A DNA stretch of 64,000 bases from CBDBJK01 sp965206395 (GCA_965206395.1 CBDBJK010000037.1:310001-374000), one strand, 5' to 3'; shown: positions 44,734 through 54,544, counted from the stretch's first letter. Notes: a model not told the origin generated them from the sequence alone. Program-made: numbers and translations.

Positions 44734-46194
44734 TTAGCTTCGGGCTAATGCATCGTGCACGGCTGGCGGCACCGTCTTTGACTGGGGCTCGGTATGCTCA
44801 TAATGGTGGGCTACCCTCAGCACTAGGGTCTCCTCCCACGGCCGTCCCATGATCTGGAGTCCGATGGGCAATCCGCCTTTCGAGAACCCACAGGGAACGG
44901 TAATCGTGGGTACGCCCGTGTAGTTAGCCGGGATGGTATTATGCCCCATGACCCATCCGTTAGCCGCATGAGGTAAGCTGCTGACGTCTTCCTCTGTATC
45001 GCCTACGGCGACGGTCTTATCTCCAAATTTCCAGGGCAACGCAACAGTGGTAGGCGTCACTATGAAGTCTACCTGCTGCATTACCGCAGCCCATTCCTGT
45101 TGGAAGAGTCTTCGCATCTGCTGCGCTCTAACGAGGTCACTGGCCAGTACAAACTGACCGCTCAACGCCCAATACCGCTCCGGTGGGCTCATGTTGTTCC
45201 GGTTCTCTCGTACAATCTGCTCGTATGGAACTGAGTAGGCCGCCAGTAACACCCCGCCTACCTTGAACATCTGGTCGATATACTTTATCTCCACTTGTCG
45301 TGACTCAGCCCCTAGCTCTTCCAGTACAGTGATAGCCTTCGAGACTGCCTCCGCGATTTCAGGGTCCAGGCGATCAAAGAAGTGGTTTGATGGTATGCCC
45401 ATCACCAAACCCTTAATGGTCTGCCCCAGGGTGCTCACATAGTCATCTACTGGCACAGGCATTGTGGTCGGGTCCAGCGGGTCATAGCCCGCCATGGCTT
45501 GGAGCATTATGGCAGAGTCACGCACCGAGCGTGTGTGCGGCCCCATGTGATAAGTAGAAGGATCAGGGCCTTCTAGGCCGCCGCGAATGCTGATACGGCC
45601 GTAAGTGGGTTTGAGTCCCACATGGCCGCAGACCGCCGCCGGCTGGCGTACCGAGCCGCCGCCGTCGGTTCCAATGGAGCCGAAGGTCACGAAAGCAGAA
45701 ACGTTAGCCGCTGAACCGCCGCTGGAGCCACCAGCTATACGTTCAAGGTCCCATGGGTTACGTACTCGCCCGTACCATTGATTGTCGCTGACGAACCCGG
45801 CTCCGATTTCGTGCATGTTTTCCTTGCCCAGCAGGACTGCGCCCGCTGACCTTAATCGCTCCACTACTCCTGCGTCTTTCTCCGGCACATAGTTCTCCAA
45901 GGGCTTGCCCCCATCTGTGGTGCGAACCCCTTTTGTCAGGAGCATATCTTTCAGGCCGATTGGAATGCCATGCAGAGGCCCCAGGTACTCCCCACGAATC
46001 AGGCGTTTTTCCAGGTCCTGAGCCTGGCGCAACGCTAACTCAGGAGTGAGCGTGATAAATGACTTTAAAATTGGCTGCATGCGCTCAGCATGAGCGATAG
46101 CAGCTTGGGTCACCTCCACGGGAGAAACCTCACGAGACTTAATTCTGGGAGCTAACTCAGAGATAGTGTGGGACAGTAGGCCTAATTCTGCCAT
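44734..46194 (-). CDS. Amidase-signature family amidase (AtzE/GatA-like)
   Basis: 486 residues. GIPIGLKDMLLTKGVRTTDGG contains the Lys; IAGGSSGGSAANV the cis-Ser; SIGTDGGGSVRQPAAVCGHVGLKPTYG the nucleophilic Ser. PANYTGVPTITVPCGFSKGGLPIGLQIMG closes the pocket. The downstream small AtzG/GatC-like gene suggests a heteromeric amidase. It is the second such enzyme within 6 kb. Identity secure, substrate unknown. Confidence 0.92.
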   Translation of the reverse strand: MAELGLLSHTISELAPRIKSREVSPVEVTQAAIAHAERMQPILKSFITLTPELALRQAQDLEKRLIRGEYLGPLHGIPIGLKDMLLTKGVRTTDGGKPLENYVPEKDAGVVERLRSAGAVLLGKENMHEIGAGFVSDNQWYGRVRNPWDLERIAGGSSGGSAANVSAFVTFGSIGTDGGGSVRQPAAVCGHVGLKPTYGRISIRGGLEGPDPSTYHMGPHTRSVRDSAIMLQAMAGYDPLDPTTMPVPVDDYVSTLGQTIKGLVMGIPSNHFFDRLDPEIAEAVSKAITVLEELGAESRQVEIKYIDQMFKVGGVLLAAYSVPYEQIVRENRNNMSPPERYWALSGQFVLASDLVRAQQMRRLFQQEWAAVMQQVDFIVTPTTVALPWKFGDKTVAVGDTEEDVSSLPHAANGWVMGHNTIPANYTGVPTITVPCGFSKGGLPIGLQIMGRPWEETLVLRVAHHYEHTEPQSKTVPPAVHDALARS

Positions 46195-46733
46195 GATAAT
46201 TTACTCCTTCCAACATAGGCCATGCGAATCATATCTACGCCTGCGACATTCGAGCCCGCGTAACACGCGATCACGAAAGCACAAATATGTCAAGCAAGGC
46301 ACTGATGGCCACCGTAGACGATCTAACCGGTATGGGTCACAACGTGGTGGTTGTGCAAGAGTCGCCCCGCCGATATCAATTTCGCAACACCGCTGGGCAT
46401 ACTAAGTGGGGTCGTATAAATTCTTTTCACTTTTGGTCACAGCCCAAGAACTCGACCAATACCCAGGAAAGCATTCTCGGCGAGTCTAGAAAAGTTCATG
46501 TAACTATTGCACACGTATAATAGCCCAAAAAGTTTGATTGTTCAATACGGACCTCCAGTAGCAAATGGACAGAAATTAGCGGTAGCGGGCAGTTCGCTAC
46601 TGCTTCAGCGGGAACTCCCCATATCAGTGAACGGGTCTCCCCTTTAGCTGACTGGCCTCTGAATAAAGACCAATTCGGGTGAAAAGCATTGTAGTCGCGA
46701 GCAGTTGCTGTGTCAATCCTCCGTACACATCAT
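46195..46733. other. Non-coding stretch before the IS1202-like element
   Basis: About 540 bases. Small open frames at 46,287-46,520 and 46,166-46,405 have no recognisable family, no Shine-Dalgarno and odd composition, so I do not call genes. The last 18 bases (46716-46733) are the left copy of the direct repeat flanking the IS. Confidence 0.5.
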
Positions 46734-48193
46734 TGTGGATGTGCAACGATTATGTCAGTAGGTAGGTGTTCAGTGAAAATGTCAGTCCATGAGGACATTG
46801 ACATTGACGGCAACGGAACAGAAGCGGTTACAGGTATTGGCAGGTGTGTTGGAAGGTCGGTTAAAGGTGACCGAAGCCTCTGGTTTGATGGGAGTGAGCG
46901 AGCGCCACGCATGGCGACTACTGGCAGCATTCAGAAAGGAAGGAGTTGCTGCCTTAGCTCACGGGAACAGGGGCAGGACGCCAACGATCTCCACGGACCC
47001 AGCAATTCGGGATCGTGTCAGGGGCCTGGCCAAGGGGACTTATGCAGGACTCAACCACACACATCTGACTGAGCTGCTGGAGGAGCGGGAGGGCATCGAC
47101 TTGTCACGATCCACGGTCAGACGGATCCTGCTGTCGGGCGGGATCAAGAGCCCACGCAAACGCAGGGCTCCGAAGCATCACAGCAGGCGTGTGAGGTATC
47201 CCCAAGAAGGCATGCTGCTGCAGATTGATGGCAGCAAGCATGACTGGCTCCAAGGCCGTGGCCCCTACCTCACGCTCATCGCAGCCATAGACGATGCCAC
47301 AGGCACCGTCCCCTTCGCCCTCTTCCGCGACCAAGAGGACGCTCACGGATACCTGTTAATGCTCAGGTCTATCATCCAGGACAAGGGCGTCCCTATGGCC
47401 CTCTACAGTGACAGACACGGCATATTCCAACGCTCACCCAAAGAGCCTGAATCGTTGGAAGAGCAACTTCGAGGCAGACGTGACCCCACCCAGTTTGGAA
47501 GAGCGCTTCAGGAATTGGGAATAGAACTCATCCTGGCCTACACTCCACAGGCTAAAGGCCGAGTCGAGCGCCTCTTCGGCACTCTCCAGGACCGGTTGGT
47601 CTCCGAGATGCGGTTGGCTGGCGCCACTACCGCACAACAGGCCAACAACATTCTGTGGCGACTTCTACCCGACTTCAACCGGCGCTTCGGTGTCTGCGCT
47701 GCACAGCAAGGTTCGGCCTATCGTCAACTATCGGCAGACCTGTCGCTGGATAGTGTGCTTTGCTTCAAGTACCTGCGTACTGTGGCCAACGACAATACCG
47801 TGCGGTTCAACTCCACTACACTCCAACTCCTACCCGACGCACACCGTGCTAGCTATGCAAGGGCCACAGTGGAGGTCCAGGAACGTCTTGACGGCAGCCT
47901 GGTCGTTGTCCACGCAGGTAAGACAATCGGCAGTCAGCCAGCTCCCTCCTCGCCTGTCACGCTCAGAGCGCGCAATGGCCGAAGGGCCACAGGTACAATC
48001 AACACCGAGGGTCCAATCGATGCTGCTCTTGACCCTGTTGGGAACCCAACAGGGTCAAGAAAACAGGCTTCGGTGCCGCCAGCAACCCCGAAGACCAAAC
48101 GGTCCAACAAACCTGGCCCCGACCACCCGTGGCGGAGAAAGCTACTGACATAATCATTGAACAATTAGACTGACATATTCACTGGACAACAAC
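46734..48193. mobile_element. IS1202-like (formerly ISNCY) insertion sequence with 18-bp direct repeat
   Basis: Flanked by identical 18-mers ATCCTCCGTACACATCAT at 46716-46733 and 48194-48211. The ends each carry two 20-base repeats of the form TGTNCARYGAWWATGTCAGT, at 46740-46759, 46767-46786 and, inverted, 48144-48163 and 48169-48188. These look like transposase-binding sites. Long target duplications of this size are known for the IS1202 group. About 1,460 bp. Confidence 0.8.
46789..48153 (+). CDS. IS1202/ISNCY-type DDE transposase
   Basis: 454 residues, apparently intact. The N-terminal helix-turn-helix reads EGRLKVTEASGLMGVSERHAWRLLAAFR; a second HTH follows (SRSTVRRILLSGG). The integrase-like core has QIDGSKHDWL (Asp), ALYSDRHGIF (Asp) and QAKGRVERLFGTLQDRL (Glu). 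The C-terminal portion (FNRRFGVCAA, TVRFNSTTLQLLP) is as in ISNCY-type elements. The start overlaps the inner left-end repeat, suggesting autoregulation. Confidence 0.9.
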   Translation: MRTLTLTATEQKRLQVLAGVLEGRLKVTEASGLMGVSERHAWRLLAAFRKEGVAALAHGNRGRTPTISTDPAIRDRVRGLAKGTYAGLNHTHLTELLEEREGIDLSRSTVRRILLSGGIKSPRKRRAPKHHSRRVRYPQEGMLLQIDGSKHDWLQGRGPYLTLIAAIDDATGTVPFALFRDQEDAHGYLLMLRSIIQDKGVPMALYSDRHGIFQRSPKEPESLEEQLRGRRDPTQFGRALQELGIELILAYTPQAKGRVERLFGTLQDRLVSEMRLAGATTAQQANNILWRLLPDFNRRFGVCAAQQGSAYRQLSADLSLDSVLCFKYLRTVANDNTVRFNSTTLQLLPDAHRASYARATVEVQERLDGSLVVVHAGKTIGSQPAPSSPVTLRARNGRRATGTINTEGPIDAALDPVGNPTGSRKQASVPPATPKTKRSNKPGPDHPWRRKLLT

Positions 48194-48298
48194 ATCCTCC
48201 GTACACATCATACAGGGTCATTCGGTTTTCATAGGAGTGATCATATCTCACCGCTGAGCACACGGAGAACGCTGAGATTTACACATAAAAGCCCCGGC

Positions 48299-48629
48299 CT
48301 ATGCGGCATCCAGGGTAACTGTGTACCCCAACTTCTCAATGCGCTTGACTGCCCGGCGCACGGTGTTATTGCGATCGTATTCGTCAAAGTAATTGCCTCC
48401 AAGGTCTCGGTAAGGCATGCCATCACGAAGCATATGGTAGATGATGACAAGCATGGAGTGGGCTACAGCCAATAAGGCGCGTTTACCTCCTCGACGGGCT
48501 GCGATACGACGATATAGCACTGCAAAGTAAGTATCCTTGGTGCGTGTGGTAGACCAAGCCGCTTCAACCAGTGTGGTGCGGAGCCAAGGACTGCCCCGTC
48601 CAGCAGATGCACTCTTTCGCTTGCCCCTA
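48299..48629 (-). pseudogene. IS110-family transposase, C-terminal piece
   Basis: Reads GKRKSASAGRGSPWLRTTLVEAAWS, then RIAARRGGKRALLAVAHSML and DGMPYRDLGGNYFDEYD, ending YTVTLDAA. This is the C-terminal Transposase_20 end of an IS110 transposase. At 48,629 it meets an IS630 copy; with the element and one TA removed it joins in frame to the N-terminal piece at 49,881-50,777 (...CPGNNES-RGKRKSAS...). Confidence 0.87.
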
Positions 48630-49880
48630 GTGGTCCAACATCATTGAAATGAATACCATGATAGTCATTGTTCCTCTTGGGGGTTCAATCGTAACGTTGA
48701 ACCGAGGAGGAACCATGATGTCTACCAAGAAGTACCGTATCAGACTGACTACCGACGAACAACAGGAACTCAACGCCTTGGTCTCACGCGGTCGGGCTGC
48801 GGCGTACAAACAGACCCATGCGCGCATTCTGCTGATGAGCGATGAGTCACGCTCGGACGGGGGAATGAAGGACGCGGACATCACCAGCGCGCTCGGTGTG
48901 GGACAGTCAACGGTCGAGCGAATACGCAAGCGCTGTGTGGAGGAGGGGGTCGAGTCTGCGCTGAATCGCAAAAAGCAACTGCGTCGGCGTCAAAAGAGAC
49001 TGGACGGCGAAGGTGAAGCACGGTTGATAGCGATGGCCTGCGGGGAACCGCCGGAGGGGCGTGCCAGTTGGACCCTGAAGCTGTTGGCTGACCAGTTGGT
49101 CGAGTGTGAGATAGTCGGGACCATTAGCACCGAGACGGTTCGCCAGGCGCTTAAAAAAAAAAACGAACTGAAGCCGTGGCTGAAGCAGAGTTGGTGCATC
49201 CCGCCCGGTCAGAGCGCGGAGTTTGTGTGCGCGATGGAAGACGTGATGGAAGACGTACTGGAGGTCTACCAACGGCCGTACGATGGGAATGAGGTTCTGG
49301 TGTGCATGGATGAGACGAGCAAACAGCAAGTCAAGGAGACGCGAGTGCCGCGTCCCGCAGCGCCCGGCTTATCGGCGGCATACGACTACGAATACGAGCG
49401 CAATGGAGTGAGCAGCCTGTTCATGCTGTTTGCACCGTTGGACGGATGGCGCCGAGTCGAGGTCAGAGAGCGTCGCACGAAGGTGGACTGGGCGCATGTG
49501 ATAAAGAAACTGGTCGACGAGGACTACCCTGACAGAGACCGGATCGTGCTGGTAATGGACAATCTCAACACTCACAAGCTGTCCTCGCTATACGAGGCAT
49601 TCGAGCCTGCTGAGGCGAGGCGTATAGCTGAGCGACTGGAGATACACTACACTCCCAAACACGGGAGTTGGTTGAATATGGCGGAGATAGAGATCGGTGT
49701 GCTGGCTCGACAGTGCCTGGACCGACGGATTGCCAATCAAGACATCCTGCGCGGCGAGGTCAATGCTTGGCAGAATCAACGCAACCGGGATGTGATACGA
49801 GTGGATTGGCGCTTCACTACCGAGGATGCGCGCATCAAGCTAAAGTCACTCTACCCATCAATACAAAAACGTTGAACCAC
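48630..49880. mobile_element. IS630-family insertion sequence, type A, copy 3 (intact)
   Basis: A 1,251-bp element with ends GTGGTCCAAC / GTTGAACCAC and TA at 48628-48629 and 49881-49882. It is inserted within an IS110 transposase gene. Its transposase frame is uninterrupted thanks to an eleven-A run. It is the most likely active copy. Confidence 0.95.
48715..49875 (+). CDS. IS630 transposase, intact (copy 3)
   Basis: 386 residues from ATG 48715 behind GAGGAGGAACC. Helix-turn-helix domain STKKYRIRLTTDEQQELNAL to GVGQSTVERIRKRC, then the linker ASWTLKLLADQLVECEIV. After the A11 run (49153-49163) the frame continues with ELKPWLKQSWCIPPGQSAEF and the DDE domain: VLVCMDETSKQ, RIVLVMDNLNTHK, KHGSWLNMAEIEIG. 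Acts on TA targets by cut and paste. Confidence 0.93.
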   Translation: MMSTKKYRIRLTTDEQQELNALVSRGRAAAYKQTHARILLMSDESRSDGGMKDADITSALGVGQSTVERIRKRCVEEGVESALNRKKQLRRRQKRLDGEGEARLIAMACGEPPEGRASWTLKLLADQLVECEIVGTISTETVRQALKKKNELKPWLKQSWCIPPGQSAEFVCAMEDVMEDVLEVYQRPYDGNEVLVCMDETSKQQVKETRVPRPAAPGLSAAYDYEYERNGVSSLFMLFAPLDGWRRVEVRERRTKVDWAHVIKKLVDEDYPDRDRIVLVMDNLNTHKLSSLYEAFEPAEARRIAERLEIHYTPKHGSWLNMAEIEIGVLARQCLDRRIANQDILRGEVNAWQNQRNRDVIRVDWRFTTEDARIKLKSLYPSIQKR

Positions 49881-50777
49881 TAGATTCATTGTTGCCAGGA
49901 CAGACCTTGGCCCAAGATGATATGTGAGCTGAAGTAGGGAAGCGGCTCATGTCAGTCCCTATTTCGGCTATCACCTCCTGGATAGTACGGACTCCGACAC
50001 CAGGGATCTCATCCAGTGCTTCCATTGTCTCCTCTCAAAGGACGCACGCGATTGGCCACCTCCTCATCCATCTGAGCTATCTCTTCATCCATGAAGTCTA
50101 GATCACGCAACTGGCTCTTCAGCATCAATTGTTAGTGAGGCCCCATAAGACCATTCAGAGACTCCTCTAAAGCCGGGCGCTTCTTGCATAGCTTACCCTG
50201 GGCCAAATCCGCCATGGCCTTGACATCATTATTGCCATCGGCCAATGCCTCCAGCATCGCACGACCAGATGCGCCAACGATTTTGGCTACCTCTGAAGAC
50301 AGCTTGATGTTGGCTCCCTCAAGCACCTTCTGAATTCGTTGTATCACCTGTGCTCGCTGGCGAATGAGGGTACGCCGATAACGCATCAGTTCTCTCAATT
50401 CCCGCTGGGGGCGATCTGGAATAAAGCTCCCTCGCAGCAAACCATGATGCATGAGGTCTGCGATCCACTCAGCGTCCTTCACATCAGTCTTGCGTCCTGG
50501 CACCGCCTTCATATGCTTCGGGTTTACGACGAGCACCGTCATATCCAACTCTTCAAGCAGATTGAAGATAGGCTTCCAGTAGACGCCAGTTGATTCCATC
50601 CTTCCGCAGAAGGACGTGGGTTATCTTGTGGTCCATCAGCCAGTCTGCCATAGCCAAAAGATCACTGGTCATGGTCTGGAAGGTACGCAATTCCCTGCCT
50701 TCAGGAGTAAGGATGCTGGCGACTACGGTTTTCTTATGAACGTCCAGGTCGCAACAGCGTTCGTAGATGACATCCAT
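49881..50777 (-). pseudogene. IS110-family transposase, N-terminal and central piece, degenerate
   Basis: Starts MDVIYERCCDLDVHKKTVVAS (first Asp of the DEDD domain) to KITHV. It is then shifted by a short insert CTTCTGCGGAAGG and resumes MESTGVYWKPIFNLLEELDM, NPKHMKAVPGRKTDVKDAEW and LLRGSFIPDRPQRELRELMRY. A stop at 50132 and a further frameshift near 50,035 precede EETMEALDEIPGVGVRTIQEV and VCPGNNES. Interrupted by IS630 copy 3 at 49,880. Confidence 0.88.
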
Positions 50778-51078
50778 GATCTCACCTCGTATATAATGCT
50801 GTCGGCTGGAGAGTGATCCGCAGCTTAAAGAGTTTACTCAGAGTGCTCCCGGCGGTTCGGGGCAACAATTCGTGGTACCTATCAGATCACCGGTATCAGT
50901 TTTATTAGCGGGTTCGTGGCACCAGTATTTCTCGAACTCGATCACCAGCCGACGCAAGGTGATTTTCATCCTTTGCGGTGTCGGTGGCAACCGTCATGTA
51001 CTTTTTTATTGATTTTCTCGGCGCTCTTTGCAGTAAATTGTTGCTGGCAGCCGAGAACCGAAAGACCCTACCCTGGGG

Positions 51079-51108
51079 TTGACAATTGGGGACGTTCGTG
51101 TTTAAGAT
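51079..51108 (+). promoter_or_regulatory. Possible promoter for the ABC/DMFase-like gene cluster
   Basis: TTGACA (51079-51084) and TAAGAT (51103-51108) with an 18-base spacer, 73 bases before the binding-protein start. It lies in the 403-base gap after the IS110 remnant, which shows nothing else recognisable. Confidence 0.45.
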
Positions 51109-51180
51109 TCTCTGTCATCGCAATGCGACAATGCCTTGAGAGTGGAGACGTTGGGGATTTGAATTAGAGAGGACGGTAAC

Positions 51181-52953
51181 ATGCGGCTAAAATATTTGGA
51201 TAGGAGACTATTGATAGGCTTTATGCTCTCGGTGGTTCTTACCGTCGCACTGGCCTGTGGCGCAGCTGACGATGAGCCGACTGTTGCACCGGCGCAACCA
51301 GCGGCCGCAACGGCGCAACCAGCGGCCACACCGGCGCAACCAGCGGCCACAACGGCGCCCGCGCCGGTTGCACAAGTGCAACCCGCAGCCACAGCAGCGC
51401 CAGCCGCCGAGTCGGTCAAAAAAGGGGGCAGGTTGGTCATCGGGAAGATATCTGATGTTTGTGGCCTTGACGTCTTCGGTGCCGGAGGCGGGTGTGAAGC
51501 GACGTGGAAGATTACCACGATGGTATACGAGAGCCTCCTGTACATCGACGAAGACCTCAATGTTGTTCCTCTTCTAGCAGAAAGCTGGAAGACCTCCGAC
51601 AATAAAACATATGTGTTCAAACTCCGTGAAGGTCTCCAGTTCCACCGGAAGAATAACAAGGGCACCAAGTTCTCCACTGCCCGGGAGATCAGCGCGAATG
51701 ATGTGGTATTCAGCCTCAACCGATCAGTAGACCCAGAGCTCGGTGGATTCTGGGGGCGCAAGCTCTTTAGCCTCGACCCTGAATTCAAGGAGATAGGGCC
51801 CTACGAGTTCAGCATCACCGTAGCAGAGCCTAACGCGCTGGTGCTCCCCTTGATAGGCCACATGAATCACGCCATCGTCCCAGGAGCCGAAGTTGCCGCG
51901 GGTACGATTAACATGGAGGAAGAAATGCTTGGCGCCGGGCCTTTTGAGGTGGCTGAGTGGGTAAAGGACGCTCGCTGGCGCTTAGATAAATTCGACGATT
52001 ACTGGCAGCCGAAACTGACGGGAAGGGATGTCCCTATTTTGGACGGGGTGAATTTGCCTATAATCCCCGATGATGCTACACGTCTGGCTGCGTTGCGCGT
52101 GGGGGAGATACATCTGAGCTACTTTGAAAACCCGAAGATGCTGGACCTAGCAGGGGGCGACGCTAACCTCGGTATTCGCGACCAACCGACGACCAACTAC
52201 TACCGGATAGACGTGCAAGCCGACAACCCCGATACTAAAAACCCTGCACTAGCAGATGTACGGGTGCGCCAGGCTTTGATGCACGCAACCGATCGCGCGG
52301 AAATTGCACAAATTGCTGCGTTCGGATATGCCAAGCCGACAGCGATGGTTTCGGCCCTGCGTGGTGAGTTTGCTGTCCCACTGGAGGAGTTGCCTGGATA
52401 CACCTACGATGTGGAGAAAGCTAAGAAACTACTGGCCGATGCCGGGTACTCTAACGGTGCGGACGTAGGTAAGATGATGGTGACTCCATACATCCCGCTG
52501 ACAGTTACCATCGGGCAACTGTTGAAGCAGCAGTGGGCCAAAGCGGGTATTGAAACGGAGATTGTTGTGCAAGAACAGAGCGTGTGGATTGACGGCCTAT
52601 TCGCGGGGGAGTACGATACTCTAGTATCCTGGAGCGCCGGATACACCGACCCGGTCCTTAACTTGTTGGGTTATGACGAGCAGTCCCTCAAAACAAGGTA
52701 CGGCCTGGTCGAACCCGAATTCCACGAGCTGATGAGTGCCATGGCCAACGAGGTCGATCCAAGCCGTCGCGTACAGCGGGTTCATGAAGCGGAGCGGAAG
52801 TATGCTGATCTGGCTTTCCATCTGCCTGTGATTACAAAGGACACACTGCTTGCGTGGAGAAAGGATATCGTGGGGGGGCTCAAATTTGAAAAGGTTGACG
52901 GGTTCGGGGTTCCATTATGGAAAGGCATTCAGGAGGTTTTTCTGCTGAAATAA
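51181..52953 (+). CDS. ABC transporter substrate-binding lipoprotein, family 5 (peptide/opine/nickel type)
   Basis: 590 residues. The signal MRLKYLDRRLLIGFMLSVVLTVALACG has a lipobox ending at Cys26. An Ala/Gln/Pro stalk made of repeated AQPAA(T/A) units spans about 30-75. The SBP_bac_5 body follows: GGRLVIGKISDVCGLD, VYESLLYIDEDLNVVPLLAESW, ANDVVFSLNR, VRQALMHATDRAEI and LKQQWAKAGIETEI. Delivers a small peptide- or amide-like ligand to the two permeases encoded downstream. No ATPase genes follow. Confidence 0.92.
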   Translation: MRLKYLDRRLLIGFMLSVVLTVALACGAADDEPTVAPAQPAAATAQPAATPAQPAATTAPAPVAQVQPAATAAPAAESVKKGGRLVIGKISDVCGLDVFGAGGGCEATWKITTMVYESLLYIDEDLNVVPLLAESWKTSDNKTYVFKLREGLQFHRKNNKGTKFSTAREISANDVVFSLNRSVDPELGGFWGRKLFSLDPEFKEIGPYEFSITVAEPNALVLPLIGHMNHAIVPGAEVAAGTINMEEEMLGAGPFEVAEWVKDARWRLDKFDDYWQPKLTGRDVPILDGVNLPIIPDDATRLAALRVGEIHLSYFENPKMLDLAGGDANLGIRDQPTTNYYRIDVQADNPDTKNPALADVRVRQALMHATDRAEIAQIAAFGYAKPTAMVSALRGEFAVPLEELPGYTYDVEKAKKLLADAGYSNGADVGKMMVTPYIPLTVTIGQLLKQQWAKAGIETEIVVQEQSVWIDGLFAGEYDTLVSWSAGYTDPVLNLLGYDEQSLKTRYGLVEPEFHELMSAMANEVDPSRRVQRVHEAERKYADLAFHLPVITKDTLLAWRKDIVGGLKFEKVDGFGVPLWKGIQEVFLLK

Positions 52954-53590
52954 TGGATTCCCTACCGACAGTTTTGTAGCCGCCTATGGAGTCGCTATAT
53001 GGTGGCGCCTGTTGTGGGAAATGGTTCACCCGGTCACACCTGAATGTCCCGCTGCTTGGCACGCCCTCGGACAGTTCAAGGGCTTGCCACAGGGTAAACC
53101 CATTCTCACAGCTCAGGAGGCAGTAAAGGTAGGGCCGCTTCAGAGTCACCTTGCCCACCACATGGTCTCCACGGTGCGAGAGCAACAAGTGCGGGCACCC
53201 CTGGCCTTCACGAGAGACAAAACTGATATACTGGCACCTGGTTCGCCTCCACGTGTGGTTAGGTCCACGTTCATATCCATGGACTCTAGCATACTGGAGG
53301 CGACGACATTTTCAGCTGTAAGTATTAGGTAATGCAATCGCGGGCAGTCCTGCCGAACGGGAGGAATCTTGCATGTTTTCGGGCCGACCCGAGAACCTAA
53401 CAGTCTGTGGCAGGTACTAGTGTTCGGGAAGATTAGCGAGGGCTACCTTAATGCACTGGATACCTCACGAGAGCTAAAACTCCACTGGCACAATGAGTTT
53501 GACAGAAGGAACACGCGGTTGGTAGCTATCCGTCATGACTAGGTGCCACTTTAGTGTTTATCGCGTCATCTTTGGCGCGTCTGGGGAATT
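52954..53590. other. 637-base gap inside the transporter cluster with degenerate coding traces
   Basis: No intact gene. A plus-strand frame from about 53,380 to 53,541 reads FGPTREPNSLWQVLVFGKIS and LHWHNEFDRRNTRLVAIRHD, which looks protein-like but has no proper start and no family I recognise. Probably a remnant gene lost between the binding protein and the permeases. Confidence 0.4.
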
Positions 53591-54538
53591 ATGATCAGAT
53601 TCCTTGTTACTCGGGCGGTGACGGCTCTGTTCACCCTCTTGGGGGTAGCCACAATAATTTTTACAGTGCTTCACTTCGTTCCAGGGGGATTCGCCAAGAG
53701 CTATCTAGGAGAATTAGCCGTTGAGAACCCCGAGCTTATAGAGGTTGTAAATAAAAGGTATGGCCTTGATAGGCCGTTGATAATACAGTATGGCGTCTGG
53801 CTGGGGAATGCCCTGAAAGGCGATCTTGGAACCTCTCTAAGGAGCCGGATTCCTGTACTAACAGAGATTTACAACCGAGGACGGGTGAGTGTTGAGCTAG
53901 CACTGCTCGCGACCCTGTTCTCGGTCGTAGTGGGCATACCCTCAGGTATTATTGGTGCCATGTGGCGAGGTAGGGGTGTGGGTGTGATTATGCAGGTGGG
54001 GGCAATCCTTGGGTTATCTATCCCTAGCTTTGTAATAGGCACATTCCTCATCTATTTTGTCTCCATCGTACATCTGGGGCTCCCCATTGCCGGCTATATA
54101 CCACCCAGCGAAAACCTTTTGGGTCATTTTGGTTCTATGGTCCTTCCGGTCTTTACTCTCGGAGCCATCACCACTGCTGTCGTGATGCGTTTTACCAGAT
54201 CCAGCATGCTCGAGGTTCTGTCAGAGCCTTTCGTGACCACTGCACATAGCAAGGGTCTGGGCGGTCACGTAGTTTTGCGGCGGCATGTCCTACGCAATGC
54301 CCTAATCCCCACCGTAACCGTCGTAGGAATCAATATGGGCTACCTTCTGGGCGGAACTCTCATTGTTGAACAGATCTTCTCGTTACCAGGGCTGGGCCGT
54401 TTCGCCCTCCAAGGGGTGATGGGGCGAGACTATCCCGTAGCCCAAGGTGCCGTTCTTTTCGGCGCCGCGATGTTTGTGTTGGTCAACTTCATCACAGACG
54501 TCGTCTACGCCTATTTGGATCCGCGCATCAGGTACTAG
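53591..54538 (+). CDS. ABC transporter permease, DppB/OppB type
   Basis: 315 residues. MIRFLVTRAVTALFTLLGVATIIF is the typical first helix; the ALLATLFSVVVGIPSGIIGA and LRRHVLRNALIPTVTVVGIN (EAA-type coupling loop, with RSSMLEVLSEPFVTTAHSKGL before it) mark the BPD_transp_1 fold. About six membrane helices. Six bases separate it from the second permease. Forms the first half of the import channel. Confidence 0.93.
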   Translation: MIRFLVTRAVTALFTLLGVATIIFTVLHFVPGGFAKSYLGELAVENPELIEVVNKRYGLDRPLIIQYGVWLGNALKGDLGTSLRSRIPVLTEIYNRGRVSVELALLATLFSVVVGIPSGIIGAMWRGRGVGVIMQVGAILGLSIPSFVIGTFLIYFVSIVHLGLPIAGYIPPSENLLGHFGSMVLPVFTLGAITTAVVMRFTRSSMLEVLSEPFVTTAHSKGLGGHVVLRRHVLRNALIPTVTVVGINMGYLLGGTLIVEQIFSLPGLGRFALQGVMGRDYPVAQGAVLFGAAMFVLVNFITDVVYAYLDPRIRY

Positions 54539-54544
54539 ATCGAT

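Noticed and set aside
46287..46520. 77-codon frame upstream of the IS1202-like element
   Set aside because: No recognisable family, no Shine-Dalgarno, and it lies in apparently decayed DNA.
51290..51400. Short tandem repeats near the binding-protein start
   Set aside because: They encode the Ala/Gln/Pro stalk of the lipoprotein and are ordinary low-complexity linker DNA.
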